Positions 16,168-24,227 of a stretch of DNA of 64,000 nt are shown here, one piece after another. Origin of the DNA: Rhodocyclaceae bacterium (GTDB lineage: Bacteria; Pseudomonadota; Gammaproteobacteria; Burkholderiales; Rhodocyclaceae). Location of the stretch: NCBI GenBank assembly GCA_016704145.1, contig JADJAS010000007.1, positions 1,426,001 through 1,490,000 of the forward strand, written 5' to 3'. A program made the position numbers and the translations under genes. Position 1 is the first letter of the stretch. Every line of letters starts with the position of its first letter. The notes beneath the pieces are model-generated. The model did no database searches, was not told the origin of the DNA, and saw nothing but the letters and a program-made list of their open reading frames with translations.

Positions 16168-17378
16168 GCGCGCAACTGATCCTCGCCCCCGGCAAGGAGC
16201 GCTCGCTGCTGCGCCGCCACCCGTGGCTGTTCGCCGGTTCGGTCGAACGCCTGGTCGGCCGCGCGCGACCCGGCGACACGGTCGAGGTCGTCGCCGACAA
16301 GCAGGTGCTGGCCAAGGCCGCGTGGAGCCCGGAGTCGCAGATACGCGCCCGCGTCTGGAGCTTCGATCCGGCCGAAATCATCGACAACGCCTTCTTCAAG
16401 CGCCGCGTCGCGGCGGCGGTGGCCCGGCGTGGCGTGTCGCCACGGCTGACTTTGGAACAGGGCCTGCGCCTGATCCACGCCGAGTCGGACGGCCTGCCCG
16501 GCGTGATCGCCGACCGATATCGTGATGAAAGATTCGGCGACACGGTCGTGGTGCAACTGACGAGTGCCGGCGCCGAGAAATGGCGCGAGGCCATCGCCGA
16601 CGCGCTGGTGCAGGCGACCGGCTGCGCACGCATCTACGAGCGGTCGGATTCCGACGTGCGCGGGCTGGAAGGACTGGAACCGCGCACCGGCTGGCTGCGT
16701 GGCGAAGCGCCCAGCGGTGGCGTGGGCGAGATTGTCATCGAGGAACACGGCGTGAAGATGGCCGTGGACATCGTCGCGGGTCACAAGACCGGCTTCTACC
16801 TCGACCAGCGCGACAACAGGAAGCGGCTCGGCGAGTTGAGCGCGGGTAAGCGCGTGCTCAACTGCTTCTGCTACACCGGCGGCTTCTCGTTGCAGGCGCT
16901 GGCCGGCGGCGCCACCTCGGTGCTGTCCATCGACAGCTCGCAACCGGCGCTGGATCGCGCCGCCGCCAACCTCGCGCTCAATCCACGGCTCGATGCCACG
17001 TGCGCCGAGTGGCGCTGCGCCAACGTCTTCGACGAACTGCGAAAGCTCAAGGCTGCCGGTGAAAATTTTGATCTGATCGTGCTCGATCCGCCCAAGTTCG
17101 CGCCGTCCGCCTCGCACGCCGAGCGCGCGGCGCGCGCCTACAAGGACATCAACCTGCTCGGCTGCAAGCTCTTGGCGCCGGGCGGGCTGCTGATGACCTA
17201 TTCCTGCTCCGGCGGCATCGGCCTCGAACTGTTCCAGAAGATCGTTGCCGGCGCGGCGCTCGACGCCGGCCGCGAGGCGCGCGTCATCCAGCGTTTGCAA
17301 GGGGCGCCCGATCACCTGGTTGCGCTGGCCTTCCCGGAAGGCGAGTACCTCAAGGGCCTGCTGGTGCAGGTTTCCTGA
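16164..17378 (+). CDS. rlmI: RlmI-like 23S rRNA (cytosine-5) methyltransferase
   Basis: A 404-residue class I SAM methyltransferase with an N-terminal PUA domain. Signatures are LRRHPWLFAGSVERL, LIHAESDGLPGVIADRY, KTGFYLDQRDNRKRLGEL, the SAM-binding VLNCFCYTGGFSLQALAGGA, and the catalytic LIVLDPPKFAPS with CSGGIGLELF. It resembles RlmI, which methylates C1962 of 23S rRNA. The start is GTG 16164, overlapping the xerC stop by 4 nt. One repeat copy is read in antisense frame as GVSPRLTL in the linker before the LIHAESDG motif. Confidence 0.9.
   Translation: MSAQLILAPGKERSLLRRHPWLFAGSVERLVGRARPGDTVEVVADKQVLAKAAWSPESQIRARVWSFDPAEIIDNAFFKRRVAAAVARRGVSPRLTLEQGLRLIHAESDGLPGVIADRYRDERFGDTVVVQLTSAGAEKWREAIADALVQATGCARIYERSDSDVRGLEGLEPRTGWLRGEAPSGGVGEIVIEEHGVKMAVDIVAGHKTGFYLDQRDNRKRLGELSAGKRVLNCFCYTGGFSLQALAGGATSVLSIDSSQPALDRAAANLALNPRLDATCAEWRCANVFDELRKLKAAGENFDLIVLDPPKFAPSASHAERAARAYKDINLLGCKLLAPGGLLMTYSCSGGIGLELFQKIVAGAALDAGREARVIQRLQGAPDHLVALAFPEGEYLKGLLVQVS
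16430..16453 (-). repeat. Dispersed 24-bp repeat, copy 5 (antisense in rlmI)
   Basis: One mismatch. Antisense to the host gene, read as GVSPRLTL. An extra GGCGTG just upstream extends the local palindrome. Confidence 0.85.
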
Positions 17379-17391
17379 TACCGCTATCCAC

Positions 17392-17733
17392 ATGATTCGT
17401 CTGCGTCCTGTCCTGGCCGTCCTGCTGTCGTTGCTGCTCGTCGGAGCGCAACAGGCCGCGTTCGCGCACATGATCGGGCACATCGGCACGGCCGACATCG
17501 GGGTCGCGTCGCTGGACCCGGGCGACGACCGCCACGGCGAAGCGCTGGCGCTTTCGGACGTCTGTACCACTTGCGTCGGCGCATCGGGCATCGCCTCCGC
17601 CGTGCCCTTCGGCGTGCCGCCACGGCTGATTTTCGATGGCGTCGTCGAGACGCCGATCGCGGTGACGCAGCTTGCGGTTGCCGTCGCCGTACCGCTGCGC
17701 TACCTTGCTCGCGCACCTCCCGCAGTTCTCTGA
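17392..17733 (+). CDS. DUF2946-like small exported protein
   Basis: A 113-residue protein with a clear signal peptide (MIRLRPVLAVLLSLLLVGAQQAAFAH). The mature part has His/Cys metal-ligand candidates (HMIGHIG, DDRHGEA, CTTC) and the C-terminal YLARAPPAVL seen in DUF2946 proteins. DUF2946 members commonly sit beside zinc or copper transport genes; this one begins 13 nt after rlmI and precedes the porin-znuACB cluster. A weak repeat copy gives GVPPRLIF. Function unknown; a periplasmic metal role is inference. Confidence 0.7.
   Translation: MIRLRPVLAVLLSLLLVGAQQAAFAHMIGHIGTADIGVASLDPGDDRHGEALALSDVCTTCVGASGIASAVPFGVPPRLIFDGVVETPIAVTQLAVAVAVPLRYLARAPPAVL
17610..17633 (-). repeat. Dispersed 24-bp repeat, copy 6 (antisense in DUF2946-like gene)
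   Basis: One mismatch (AAAATCAG in place of AAAGTCAG). Antisense to the host gene, read as GVPPRLIF. Confidence 0.8.
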
Positions 17734-17799
17734 AACAGGCAACGAAGTTTCGGCGCCCGCAGATTCGGGTGCCGTCCGTCATTTGTTTTGGAGAATGCC

Positions 17800-19248
17800 A
17801 TGCAAAGGAATTCCCTGTGGGTCGCCGTCGCACTGGCCCTGGCCGCGCCGCTGGCGCAGGCCGATGACCTGAAAGCCTTGCGCGAGGAAGTCGCGCAGTT
17901 GAAGAAGAGTTACGAGGACCGTATCGCCGCGCTCGAGAAGCGATTGGCCGATGCCGAAGCTAGGCCTGCAACCACCGCCGCGTCGGCGCCGGTGGTTGCA
18001 GGCACCGGTCAGGTCGGTGCCGGCAGCGCGTTCAATCCGCAAATCTCGCTGATCCTCGACGGCGTCTATTTCCACGACAACAAGGGGGGCGGCAGTACCG
18101 AGATGTACGAGCACATCGACGGTATCAACCACAGCCACGAGCACGAGGGCCATGCGCACGGCGAATTGGAGCGCGGCTTCAACCTGCGCGAGACCGAACT
18201 GGCCTTCTCGGCGACGGTCAGCCCGCATTTCGACGCCACGGCGCTAATGACCGTCAGCCGCGACGGTGATGTCGAACTTGAAGAGGCGTATTTCGATACG
18301 CGCAGCCTCCCCTATGGGTTGAAGGTCCGGGGCGGCAAATTTCTCTCAGGGATTGGCTATCTGAATGCCCAACATCCGCACCAGTGGGATTTCGTGGACC
18401 AGAACCTGCCCTATCGCACCCTGCTTGGAGAACATGGCCTCGTGGATACCGGCCTGCGCCTGAGCTGGCTGCCGAAGACCGGCAACTGGTTCACCCAGTT
18501 GGGCGTCGAGTTCCTGCAAGGCAACGAGCAGACCTTTGCCAGCAGTGGCGAAGAGATCGCGGATGTCCGCGCCGACGGTGCGCCACTGGCCGGCACGGCG
18601 GCGGGCGAACTCGCCGGCAAGAAATCCGGCCCACGCCTGACCACCGTGTTCGCCAAGTTCGGTCCGGATCTCGGCATCAACCACGCCCTGCAGTTCGGCG
18701 GCTGGTACGCTCGATCCAGCCAGCATCAGGAAGTGCACGACCATTCGGCGGAGAATCCGGTCGCGCTCGTCACCGCACTGCAAGGCAAGGGCAAGGCCTG
18801 GGGCCTCGATGCGGTCTACAAGTACGATGCGGGACGTTACGGTGGCCAGGGCAACGTCAAACTCGTCGGCGAGTATCTGCGCCTGAACAAGGATCTCAAG
18901 GTCGCCTTCCATGAGGGCGGCACGCTGGTCGGCACGCCGTTCGATTTCGTGCAGGACGGCTTTGTCGTGCAGGGGACTTACGGTTTCCTGCCGTACTGGC
19001 AGGCGGGTGTGCGTTACGATGCGACGGGGTTGACCAACAAGGTGGACATGCCGTCGGGCAGCCCGTGGAAGGGTAACAAGTCGGATCGCTGGACGTTCGC
19101 GCTGACGCGCCACATCGACCACTTCTCGTTGCTGCGCCTGCAGGCCTCTCGGGGCAACCTGTGGGTCGAGGGCGCGAAGGAAAACGCCAACCAGATATTC
19201 CTGCAATACCAGCACAGCCTGGGCGCCCACGGCGCACATAGCTTCTGA
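17800..19248 (+). CDS. His-rich outer-membrane porin of a zinc-uptake locus
   Basis: A 482-residue outer-membrane protein. It has a signal peptide (MQRNSLWVAVALALAAPLAQA) and a short coiled coil (DDLKALREEVAQLKKSYEDRIAALEKRLADAEA). A barrel of alternating amphipathic strands follows and ends in an aromatic residue (GAHGAHSF). His-rich stretches HIDGINHSHEHEGHAHGE, HPHQWDF and HQEVHDHS could bind zinc. ATG 17800 is preceded by GGAG at a proper distance; a TTG at 17788 is in frame but less likely. It directly precedes znuA, so transport of zinc or zinc chelates is inferred. It lacks the plug domain expected of a TonB receptor. Confidence 0.8.
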   Translation: MQRNSLWVAVALALAAPLAQADDLKALREEVAQLKKSYEDRIAALEKRLADAEARPATTAASAPVVAGTGQVGAGSAFNPQISLILDGVYFHDNKGGGSTEMYEHIDGINHSHEHEGHAHGELERGFNLRETELAFSATVSPHFDATALMTVSRDGDVELEEAYFDTRSLPYGLKVRGGKFLSGIGYLNAQHPHQWDFVDQNLPYRTLLGEHGLVDTGLRLSWLPKTGNWFTQLGVEFLQGNEQTFASSGEEIADVRADGAPLAGTAAGELAGKKSGPRLTTVFAKFGPDLGINHALQFGGWYARSSQHQEVHDHSAENPVALVTALQGKGKAWGLDAVYKYDAGRYGGQGNVKLVGEYLRLNKDLKVAFHEGGTLVGTPFDFVQDGFVVQGTYGFLPYWQAGVRYDATGLTNKVDMPSGSPWKGNKSDRWTFALTRHIDHFSLLRLQASRGNLWVEGAKENANQIFLQYQHSLGAHGAHSF

Positions 19249-19259
19249 AAGGGATGACG

Positions 19260-20147
19260 ATGAAGCGACTCTGGTTGTTTCTTTTTTTGCTCGTCGCCGC
19301 GCCGGCCTGGGCACTGGAGGTCGTGGCGACGACCTCCAGCATGGGCATGCTGGCACGCACCGTGGGCGGACCGCGGGTCAAGGTGACGGAGCTGGCGCCA
19401 CCCGACCGCGATGCGCACATGCTGCAGGCGCGACCCTCGATGATGCGGGCGCTGCGCGATGCCCAACTGGTCGTTGCCGTCGGCGCCGAGCTGGAAATCG
19501 GCTGGCTGCCGGCCGCGATGAATGGTGCCGCCAATGGTGCCATCCTGCCGGGCCGGGCCGGGTATTTCGAGGCGGCGGCCCAGGTGCCGCTGCTCGATGC
19601 CGGGCAGGCCGCTGATCGTGCGCAAGGCGATGTGCATCCGGCCGGCAATCCGCACGTCAACCTCGATCCGGCGCGCATGGCGACCATTGCCAAGGCGCTG
19701 GCGGAACGGCTCGCGCAACTCGACGCTGCTCATGCGGCGGATTACCGCGAGCGGGCGAAGGGCTTTGCCGCCGCGGTCGAGGAAAAACTGCCGGCCTGGA
19801 AGCAGAAAACGGCGGGCAGCGGCGGGGCCGTGCTGTACCACAAGGACGGCGCCTACCTGCTACATGCACTCGGCCTGACGCTGCACGGCATGCTGGAGCC
19901 GGTGCCGGGCGTGGCGCCGACGGCGAGCCACCTCGAAGCGCTGGCTGGCAAACTCAGGGGTCGGGGCGGCAGGCAGGGCGTGATCGTGCATACACCCTAT
20001 CAGCCGCCGGCCGGGGCCGAGAAGCTGGCCGGTCTGAGCGGCTGGAAGGTCGCGGTGCTGCCGATCGACCCACCGGCGGGCGCGGATGCGAACGCCTACT
20101 TCGCGCTGATCGCCCGCTGGGCGGAAGCGCTGGCGCCATCGAAGTGA
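19260..20147 (+). CDS. znuA: Zinc/manganese ABC transporter substrate-binding protein
   Basis: A 295-residue periplasmic binding protein of the cluster A-I (ZnuA/TroA) family with a signal peptide (MKRLWLFLFLLVAAPAWA). Metal ligands expected from the family are seen as His in DRDAHMLQARPS, GDVHPAGNPHVNLDPARM and the C-terminal glutamate/aspartate region. It lacks the long His-rich loop typical of E. coli ZnuA. The start is taken at ATG 19260 (AAAGGG 6 nt upstream); ATG 19254 has no room for a ribosome-binding site. It overlaps the ATPase gene by 4 nt. Confidence 0.88.
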   Translation: MKRLWLFLFLLVAAPAWALEVVATTSSMGMLARTVGGPRVKVTELAPPDRDAHMLQARPSMMRALRDAQLVVAVGAELEIGWLPAAMNGAANGAILPGRAGYFEAAAQVPLLDAGQAADRAQGDVHPAGNPHVNLDPARMATIAKALAERLAQLDAAHAADYRERAKGFAAAVEEKLPAWKQKTAGSGGAVLYHKDGAYLLHALGLTLHGMLEPVPGVAPTASHLEALAGKLRGRGGRQGVIVHTPYQPPAGAEKLAGLSGWKVAVLPIDPPAGADANAYFALIARWAEALAPSK

Positions 20148-20710
20148 TACTGACGCTCGTCGATGCCGTGGCCGGCTATGCGGCCCCAGTCTCGCCGCCG
20201 GCGACGTTGTCGGTCGCCCGTGGCGAGGTGGTGGGGCTGGCCGGCTCGAACGGCATCGGCAAGTCGACGCTGCTGAAAGCCGTGCTGGGTACCGCCCGCT
20301 CGTTCTCGGGAAGCATCGAGCGCCCACCGGCGACGCGCATCGGTTATCTATCGCAGCAGCCCGTGCGTCTGCCGGAAATCCCCCTGTCCGGGCGCGAGCT
20401 GCTCGCCACGCTGGGGGCCGATCGTTTGCCACCGCCGGCGCGCCTGGCGGAAAAGCTGGGCGCGCGCATCGATCGTCTCTCGGGCGGTGAGTATCAGTTG
20501 CTGATGCTGTGGGCGACGCTGGCAGGCGAGAGCGACCTGATTCTCCTCGACGAGCCGACCAACAATCTCGATGCCAGCCATATTCGCGTAGCCATTGAAG
20601 AAATTGCCGCCGCGAGCGCGCGGCGTGCGACCTTGGTCGTCAGTCATGACCGGGATTTCCTGGCGGCCGTGTGTACTCGCATCGTCGTCCTGGAGGCCAC
20701 CGGTGGATAG
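20144..20710 (+). CDS. znuC: Zinc ABC transporter ATP-binding protein (short ZnuC-like)
   Basis: A 188-residue ABC ATPase. Walker A is GSNGIGKST, a Q-loop is in IGYLSQQ, the signature is LSGGEYQ, Walker B is LILLDEPTNNLD and the H-switch is VVSHDRDF. It starts with GTG overlapping the znuA stop. ZnuC proteins usually have 230-260 residues; this one ends soon after the H-loop and lacks the regulatory C-terminal domain. The N-terminal region before Walker A is also abbreviated. The context between a ZnuA and a ZnuB homologue supports zinc import. Confidence 0.85.
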   Translation: MILTLVDAVAGYAAPVSPPATLSVARGEVVGLAGSNGIGKSTLLKAVLGTARSFSGSIERPPATRIGYLSQQPVRLPEIPLSGRELLATLGADRLPPPARLAEKLGARIDRLSGGEYQLLMLWATLAGESDLILLDEPTNNLDASHIRVAIEEIAAASARRATLVVSHDRDFLAAVCTRIVVLEATGG

Positions 20711-21461
20711 CCTCTTGACTGTCCCGTTCTTCGCGGGCCTGACGCTTGCGGTGCTGTTGCCGCTGGTCGGCAACCTGCTGCGCCTGCGCGACGAATGGCT
20801 GGCCACCTTGGGACTGGCTCATCTGGCCGCGGCGGGCGCGCTCCTGGGCATGGCGGCCCACCTGCCGGCCTTCGTCGGCGCCCTGGCCGGGGCGCTCGCG
20901 GGCGCGGGCGCGAAGCAGGCGAGCGGCGGACGCAGCAATTCGGCCTACGGCCTGATGATTCTCGCCGGTTGGGCGCTCACGCTGCTCATCGCCGCGAACA
21001 CGATGCTGGGGGATGCGCTGGCGCATGCGCTGATCGATGGTCAGCTGTATTTCGCTGGCTGGCGCGAGTTCGCCATCGATATCGCGGTTGTGCTCGCGGC
21101 CTTGCCGGCGCTGCGCTGGCTGATGCCGCGACTTGTCGCCGCGCGCCTCTTCCCCGAGCGGGAACGAGCGAACGGCCTGCCGGCCTGGCGCTGGCATCTC
21201 GGTTTCGACCTGCTCGCCGCCACGGCGATTGCCGCCGGCTTGGTCACATTCGGCTTGATGGCGAGCTTCGCCCTGATCTTCATACCGCCTTGGCTCGCCT
21301 TTCGGCGGAGTACGGACTGGCGACGCGCCCAATGGCTGGCGATAGGCATTGGCGCGACAGGCTTCGCGACGGCGTTCTGGCTGGCGCTGGTCCTCGATCA
21401 GCCCTTTGGCCCGGTTCTGGTGACCTTGCTCGTTGCTCTCTTTGTCATCTCGAGCTCCTGA
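20703..21461 (+). CDS. znuB: Zinc ABC transporter permease
   Basis: A 252-residue inner-membrane permease of the ABC-3 family with about seven to eight hydrophobic helices (for example FFAGLTLAVLLPLVGNLLRL, GLAHLAAAGALLGMAAH, DLLAATAIAAGLVTFGLMASFALIFIPPWLA). GLAHLAAAGALLG corresponds to the family's S-H-A-x(2)-G-x-A-L helix in altered form. The start is GTG 20703, overlapping the ATPase gene by 8 nt; longer in-frame starts fall inside that gene. With the preceding genes it completes a binding protein-ATPase-permease set. Confidence 0.85.
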   Translation: MDSLLTVPFFAGLTLAVLLPLVGNLLRLRDEWLATLGLAHLAAAGALLGMAAHLPAFVGALAGALAGAGAKQASGGRSNSAYGLMILAGWALTLLIAANTMLGDALAHALIDGQLYFAGWREFAIDIAVVLAALPALRWLMPRLVAARLFPERERANGLPAWRWHLGFDLLAATAIAAGLVTFGLMASFALIFIPPWLAFRRSTDWRRAQWLAIGIGATGFATAFWLALVLDQPFGPVLVTLLVALFVISSS

Positions 21462-21572
21462 ACCGGAAGGCGGGGCAGCGATTCTCGAGTGTGCGGTTCG
21501 ATCCGGTACCCGGCGGCACGCGGTGGGGCGATCTATGAGAGAATTCCCGCACGACAATTAGGCCTGATCGAC

Positions 21573-22772
21573 GTGGCATTCTCCCTCTTCGGCAAGAAAC
21601 CGGCTCCGGCCCCGCTCGGGGGCAAGGGCTCCGCACGACCGGCGACCAGGCCGGCGGCGGTACCTGCTGCCGCAAAGCAACGCGATGAACTGACCACGCT
21701 CGACTTCACCCAGCCCGGCGAGATTCCCAAGCGCTCGCCGGCGCGTATAGAGGTCCAGGAAACCTTTCATCAGATACCGGCCGCCATCGAGCAGGCGGCG
21801 GTGCTGTTTTCCGCCGAGCAGCCCGACGCGGCTTGCGCGCCGCTCGAGGGCGCGATTCGCGCCGACGATCTCGGCGCACATGCCTGGCGGGCCTGGGGCA
21901 TGCTCTTCGAGTTGTACCAGCTGCTCGGCCGGCAGGCCGAGTTCGAGCAGCTGGCCATCGAGTTCGCGGCCCGGTTCGAGACATCGCCGCCGGCGTGGAC
22001 CACCGCCGGCGAAGATGCCGGTGCTACCAAAGTCAGTCCTGGCGGCACGCCGACCGCGGCGCTGGCCACCTTGCGCGGCGACAAGGTGCAGGAAGCCGTT
22101 GGCCAGTTGTTCAGGCATGCCGAAAAGGGCACCGCGGTGAGGCTCAGCCTGACGAAGGTTGCCGACTTCGACGAAGACGGCTGTGCCTTGCTGAACGAGG
22201 CGCTTCGGCAGCTGAAGCGCACCGGCAAGGAATGCACGCTGGTGGGCGCCGACAAGGCCGTGGCGCTGCTGGCGCCCGTGGCGGCAACGGGCGACCGGAA
22301 CAACGAGCAGGCCTGGCTGCTGCTGCTGGAACTGTATCAGCAGCTTGGCGATCAGGCGTCCTTCGACGAGGCGGCGGTCAATTACGCCATTACCTTCGAG
22401 GTGTCGCCGCCGTCATGGGAGTCCGGGCGGGCCATGTCGCCGGTCGTCGAGGAAGGCGAGCCGGCGGGCGCGACATCCACGCCGGAGGAAGACGCGGCCG
22501 CCTGCCGGCTCGAAGGCGACATCGTTTCCGGCATGGACGACGCCTTCGCCGCCATCGATGAGCGCGCCGGCGCGGAGCCGGCGTTGACCGTCGATGTCAG
22601 TCGCGTGCGGCGCATGGACTTCGTCGCCGCCGCCAACCTGATGAACCTCGTCACGCGGTTGTCCGCGACGGGCAAGCCGGTGCGTTTCGTCGGTGCCAGT
22701 CACTTGCTGGCGGCGCTCTGGGAAATCATCGGGCTCGACCGCGTGGCCGGCATCGAGCTGCGCAAGGCCTGA
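21573..22772 (+). CDS. STAS-domain protein upstream of hslV
   Basis: A 399-residue cytoplasmic protein starting VAFSLFGKKPAPAP (GTG). After a proline/alanine-rich lead it has a repeated pattern. TPR-like helices (AWRAWGMLFELYQLLGRQAEFEQLAIEFAARFETSPP and AWLLLLELYQQLGDQASFDEAAVNYAITFEVSPP) alternate with STAS-like segments (VRLSLTKVADFDEDGCALLNEALRQL and LTVDVSRVRRMDFVAAANLMNLV). This suggests an internal duplication. A repeat copy (KVSPGGTP) lies in the linker after the first helical unit. It is 11 nt from hslV. Function unknown; STAS domains usually mediate anti-sigma or stressosome-type interactions. Confidence 0.8.
   Translation: MAFSLFGKKPAPAPLGGKGSARPATRPAAVPAAAKQRDELTTLDFTQPGEIPKRSPARIEVQETFHQIPAAIEQAAVLFSAEQPDAACAPLEGAIRADDLGAHAWRAWGMLFELYQLLGRQAEFEQLAIEFAARFETSPPAWTTAGEDAGATKVSPGGTPTAALATLRGDKVQEAVGQLFRHAEKGTAVRLSLTKVADFDEDGCALLNEALRQLKRTGKECTLVGADKAVALLAPVAATGDRNNEQAWLLLLELYQQLGDQASFDEAAVNYAITFEVSPPSWESGRAMSPVVEEGEPAGATSTPEEDAAACRLEGDIVSGMDDAFAAIDERAGAEPALTVDVSRVRRMDFVAAANLMNLVTRLSATGKPVRFVGASHLLAALWEIIGLDRVAGIELRKA
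22029..22052 (+). repeat. Dispersed 24-bp repeat, copy 7 (in STAS protein linker)
   Basis: Two mismatches. Sense orientation, encoding KVSPGGTP in the linker between the helical unit and the first STAS-like segment. Confidence 0.85.
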
Positions 22773-22783
22773 GGTAAGCGCGC

Positions 22784-23323
22784 TTGGAACAATATCACGG
22801 CACCACCATTCTCTCCGTGCGCCGGGGCGGCGTCGTCGCGCTCGGCGGCGACGGCCAGGTGACACTGGGCAACATCGTCGTCAAGGCCAGCGCGCGCAAG
22901 GTGCGGCGCATCTACAACGACCGGATACTTGGAGGTTTCGCCGGCGGCACCGCCGATGCCTTCACGCTGTTCGAGCGCTTCGAGGCCAAGCTGGACAAGC
23001 ACCAGGGCAATCTGTTGCGCTCGGCGGTCGAGCTGGCCAAGGACTGGCGCACCGACCGCATGCTGCGCCGGCTGGAGGCCATGCTGGCGGTGGCCGACCG
23101 CGAGCATTCGCTCATCATCACCGGCAACGGCGACGTGCTGGAGCCGGAGCAAGGCATCGTCGCCATCGGCAGCGGCGGCGCCTACGCGCAGTCGGCGGCG
23201 CGCGCGCTGCTGGAGAACACCGACCTGCCGCCGGAGGCGCTGGTGCGCAAGTCGCTGGAGATCGCGGCCGAGCTTTGCATCTACACCAACCGCAACTTCA
23301 CCATCGAAACCCTCGGCGAATAG
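22784..23323 (+). CDS. hslV: ATP-dependent protease subunit HslV
   Basis: A 179-residue proteasome-related peptidase subunit. It starts TTG (MEQYHGTTILSVRRGG); processing leaves Thr of HGTTIL as the nucleophile. Signatures are VALGGDGQVTLGN, GFAGGTADAFTLFERFE and VAIGSGGAYAQSAARALL. It pairs with HslU to degrade unfolded and regulatory proteins. A ribosome-binding site GAGG lies 9 nt upstream. Here it is separated from hslU by a PilZ gene. Confidence 0.96.
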   Translation: MEQYHGTTILSVRRGGVVALGGDGQVTLGNIVVKASARKVRRIYNDRILGGFAGGTADAFTLFERFEAKLDKHQGNLLRSAVELAKDWRTDRMLRRLEAMLAVADREHSLIITGNGDVLEPEQGIVAIGSGGAYAQSAARALLENTDLPPEALVRKSLEIAAELCIYTNRNFTIETLGE

Positions 23324-23336
23324 TTCACCGCCCATT

Positions 23337-24227
23337 GTGTCGCGCGTTCCCGTCAAACCCCAGGACTTCGAGATCGGCCAGCCGCTGCGCTGGGACATCT
23401 ACGACACCAACGGCCAACTGATACTGGCGCGCGGCACGGTACTGGCCAGCGAGCAGGACAAGGAGCAGATCCTCAAGCGCCGGCATGTCCGCGAACTGGA
23501 CTTGCGCATCGAGGTGCCGGATGGCCACGGCACGCAGCAGCGGAGCGAAGCCAGGCGCGAAGTGCGTGTCCTGCTCGACGAGACCCGCATCCAGCCAGGC
23601 GACGCCATGCAGTTGCAGGGCAGCGTCGACGCCAGGCGTCACGCCGTGCGGCTGATCGGCTACCATCGGAGCAAGTCGATCATTGTCACCAATCCGGTGG
23701 CGGATGGCTCGCCCATCTATCTCAAGGAAGGTCAGGCCTTCATCGCCCGCATCTTTTCCGGCAAGTTCGTGTATGCCTTCCCGTGCACGGTGCTGGCCAG
23801 CATGGCAAAGCCTTATCCGTACCTGCATCTCAGCTATCCCGCCGACGTCGTCGGTCTCAACATCCGCAAGGGCGAGCGCGTCAGGTTGCGCGTCATTGCC
23901 GCCTTCGACACGGATGACGGCCGGCGTGGCGCCGGGGTCATCGTCGATCTTTCCAGCGGTGGCGCCTTCGTGCTGAGCAAGTCGTCGGAGCTGACGATGG
24001 GCTGTTATGTCATCCTGAAGTTCAAGGTGACCATCTCCGGCATCGAATACGTGATGGAATTGCCCGGTTACGTGCGCGCCGTCCGCGACAACGACGACGA
24101 GCCGACGCTCGGCCGGGGCCACGGCATCGAGTTCGTCAATGTCTCGCCCGAGGACAACCTCGTGCTCTCGTCCTTCATCTTCCAGCAGATCGCGGACAAC
24201 CGCGCGTCGTCGTCATCGTCATCATGA
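23337..24227 (+). CDS. PilZ-domain (YcgR-like) cyclic-di-GMP effector
   Basis: A 296-residue protein with an N-terminal YcgR-N-like region (DFEIGQPLRWDIYDTNGQLILARGTVL) and a second beta domain (VRLIGYHRSKSIIVTNP). The C-terminal PilZ domain carries RKGERVRLRV and DLSSGGAFVLS, matching the RxxxR and D/NxSxxG c-di-GMP motifs. Such proteins act as flagellar or pilus brakes or in matrix regulation. It starts GTG 23337, 13 nt after hslV, and overlaps hslU by 4 nt. Its position inside the hslVU pair is unusual. Confidence 0.85.
   Translation: MSRVPVKPQDFEIGQPLRWDIYDTNGQLILARGTVLASEQDKEQILKRRHVRELDLRIEVPDGHGTQQRSEARREVRVLLDETRIQPGDAMQLQGSVDARRHAVRLIGYHRSKSIIVTNPVADGSPIYLKEGQAFIARIFSGKFVYAFPCTVLASMAKPYPYLHLSYPADVVGLNIRKGERVRLRVIAAFDTDDGRRGAGVIVDLSSGGAFVLSKSSELTMGCYVILKFKVTISGIEYVMELPGYVRAVRDNDDEPTLGRGHGIEFVNVSPEDNLVLSSFIFQQIADNRASSSSSS

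Noticed and set aside
18244..18270. ACCGTCAGCCGCGACGGTGATG in the porin gene, partly like the repeat.
   Set aside because: It lacks the AAAG start and the ACGCC end, and TVSRDGDV is plausible porin strand sequence.
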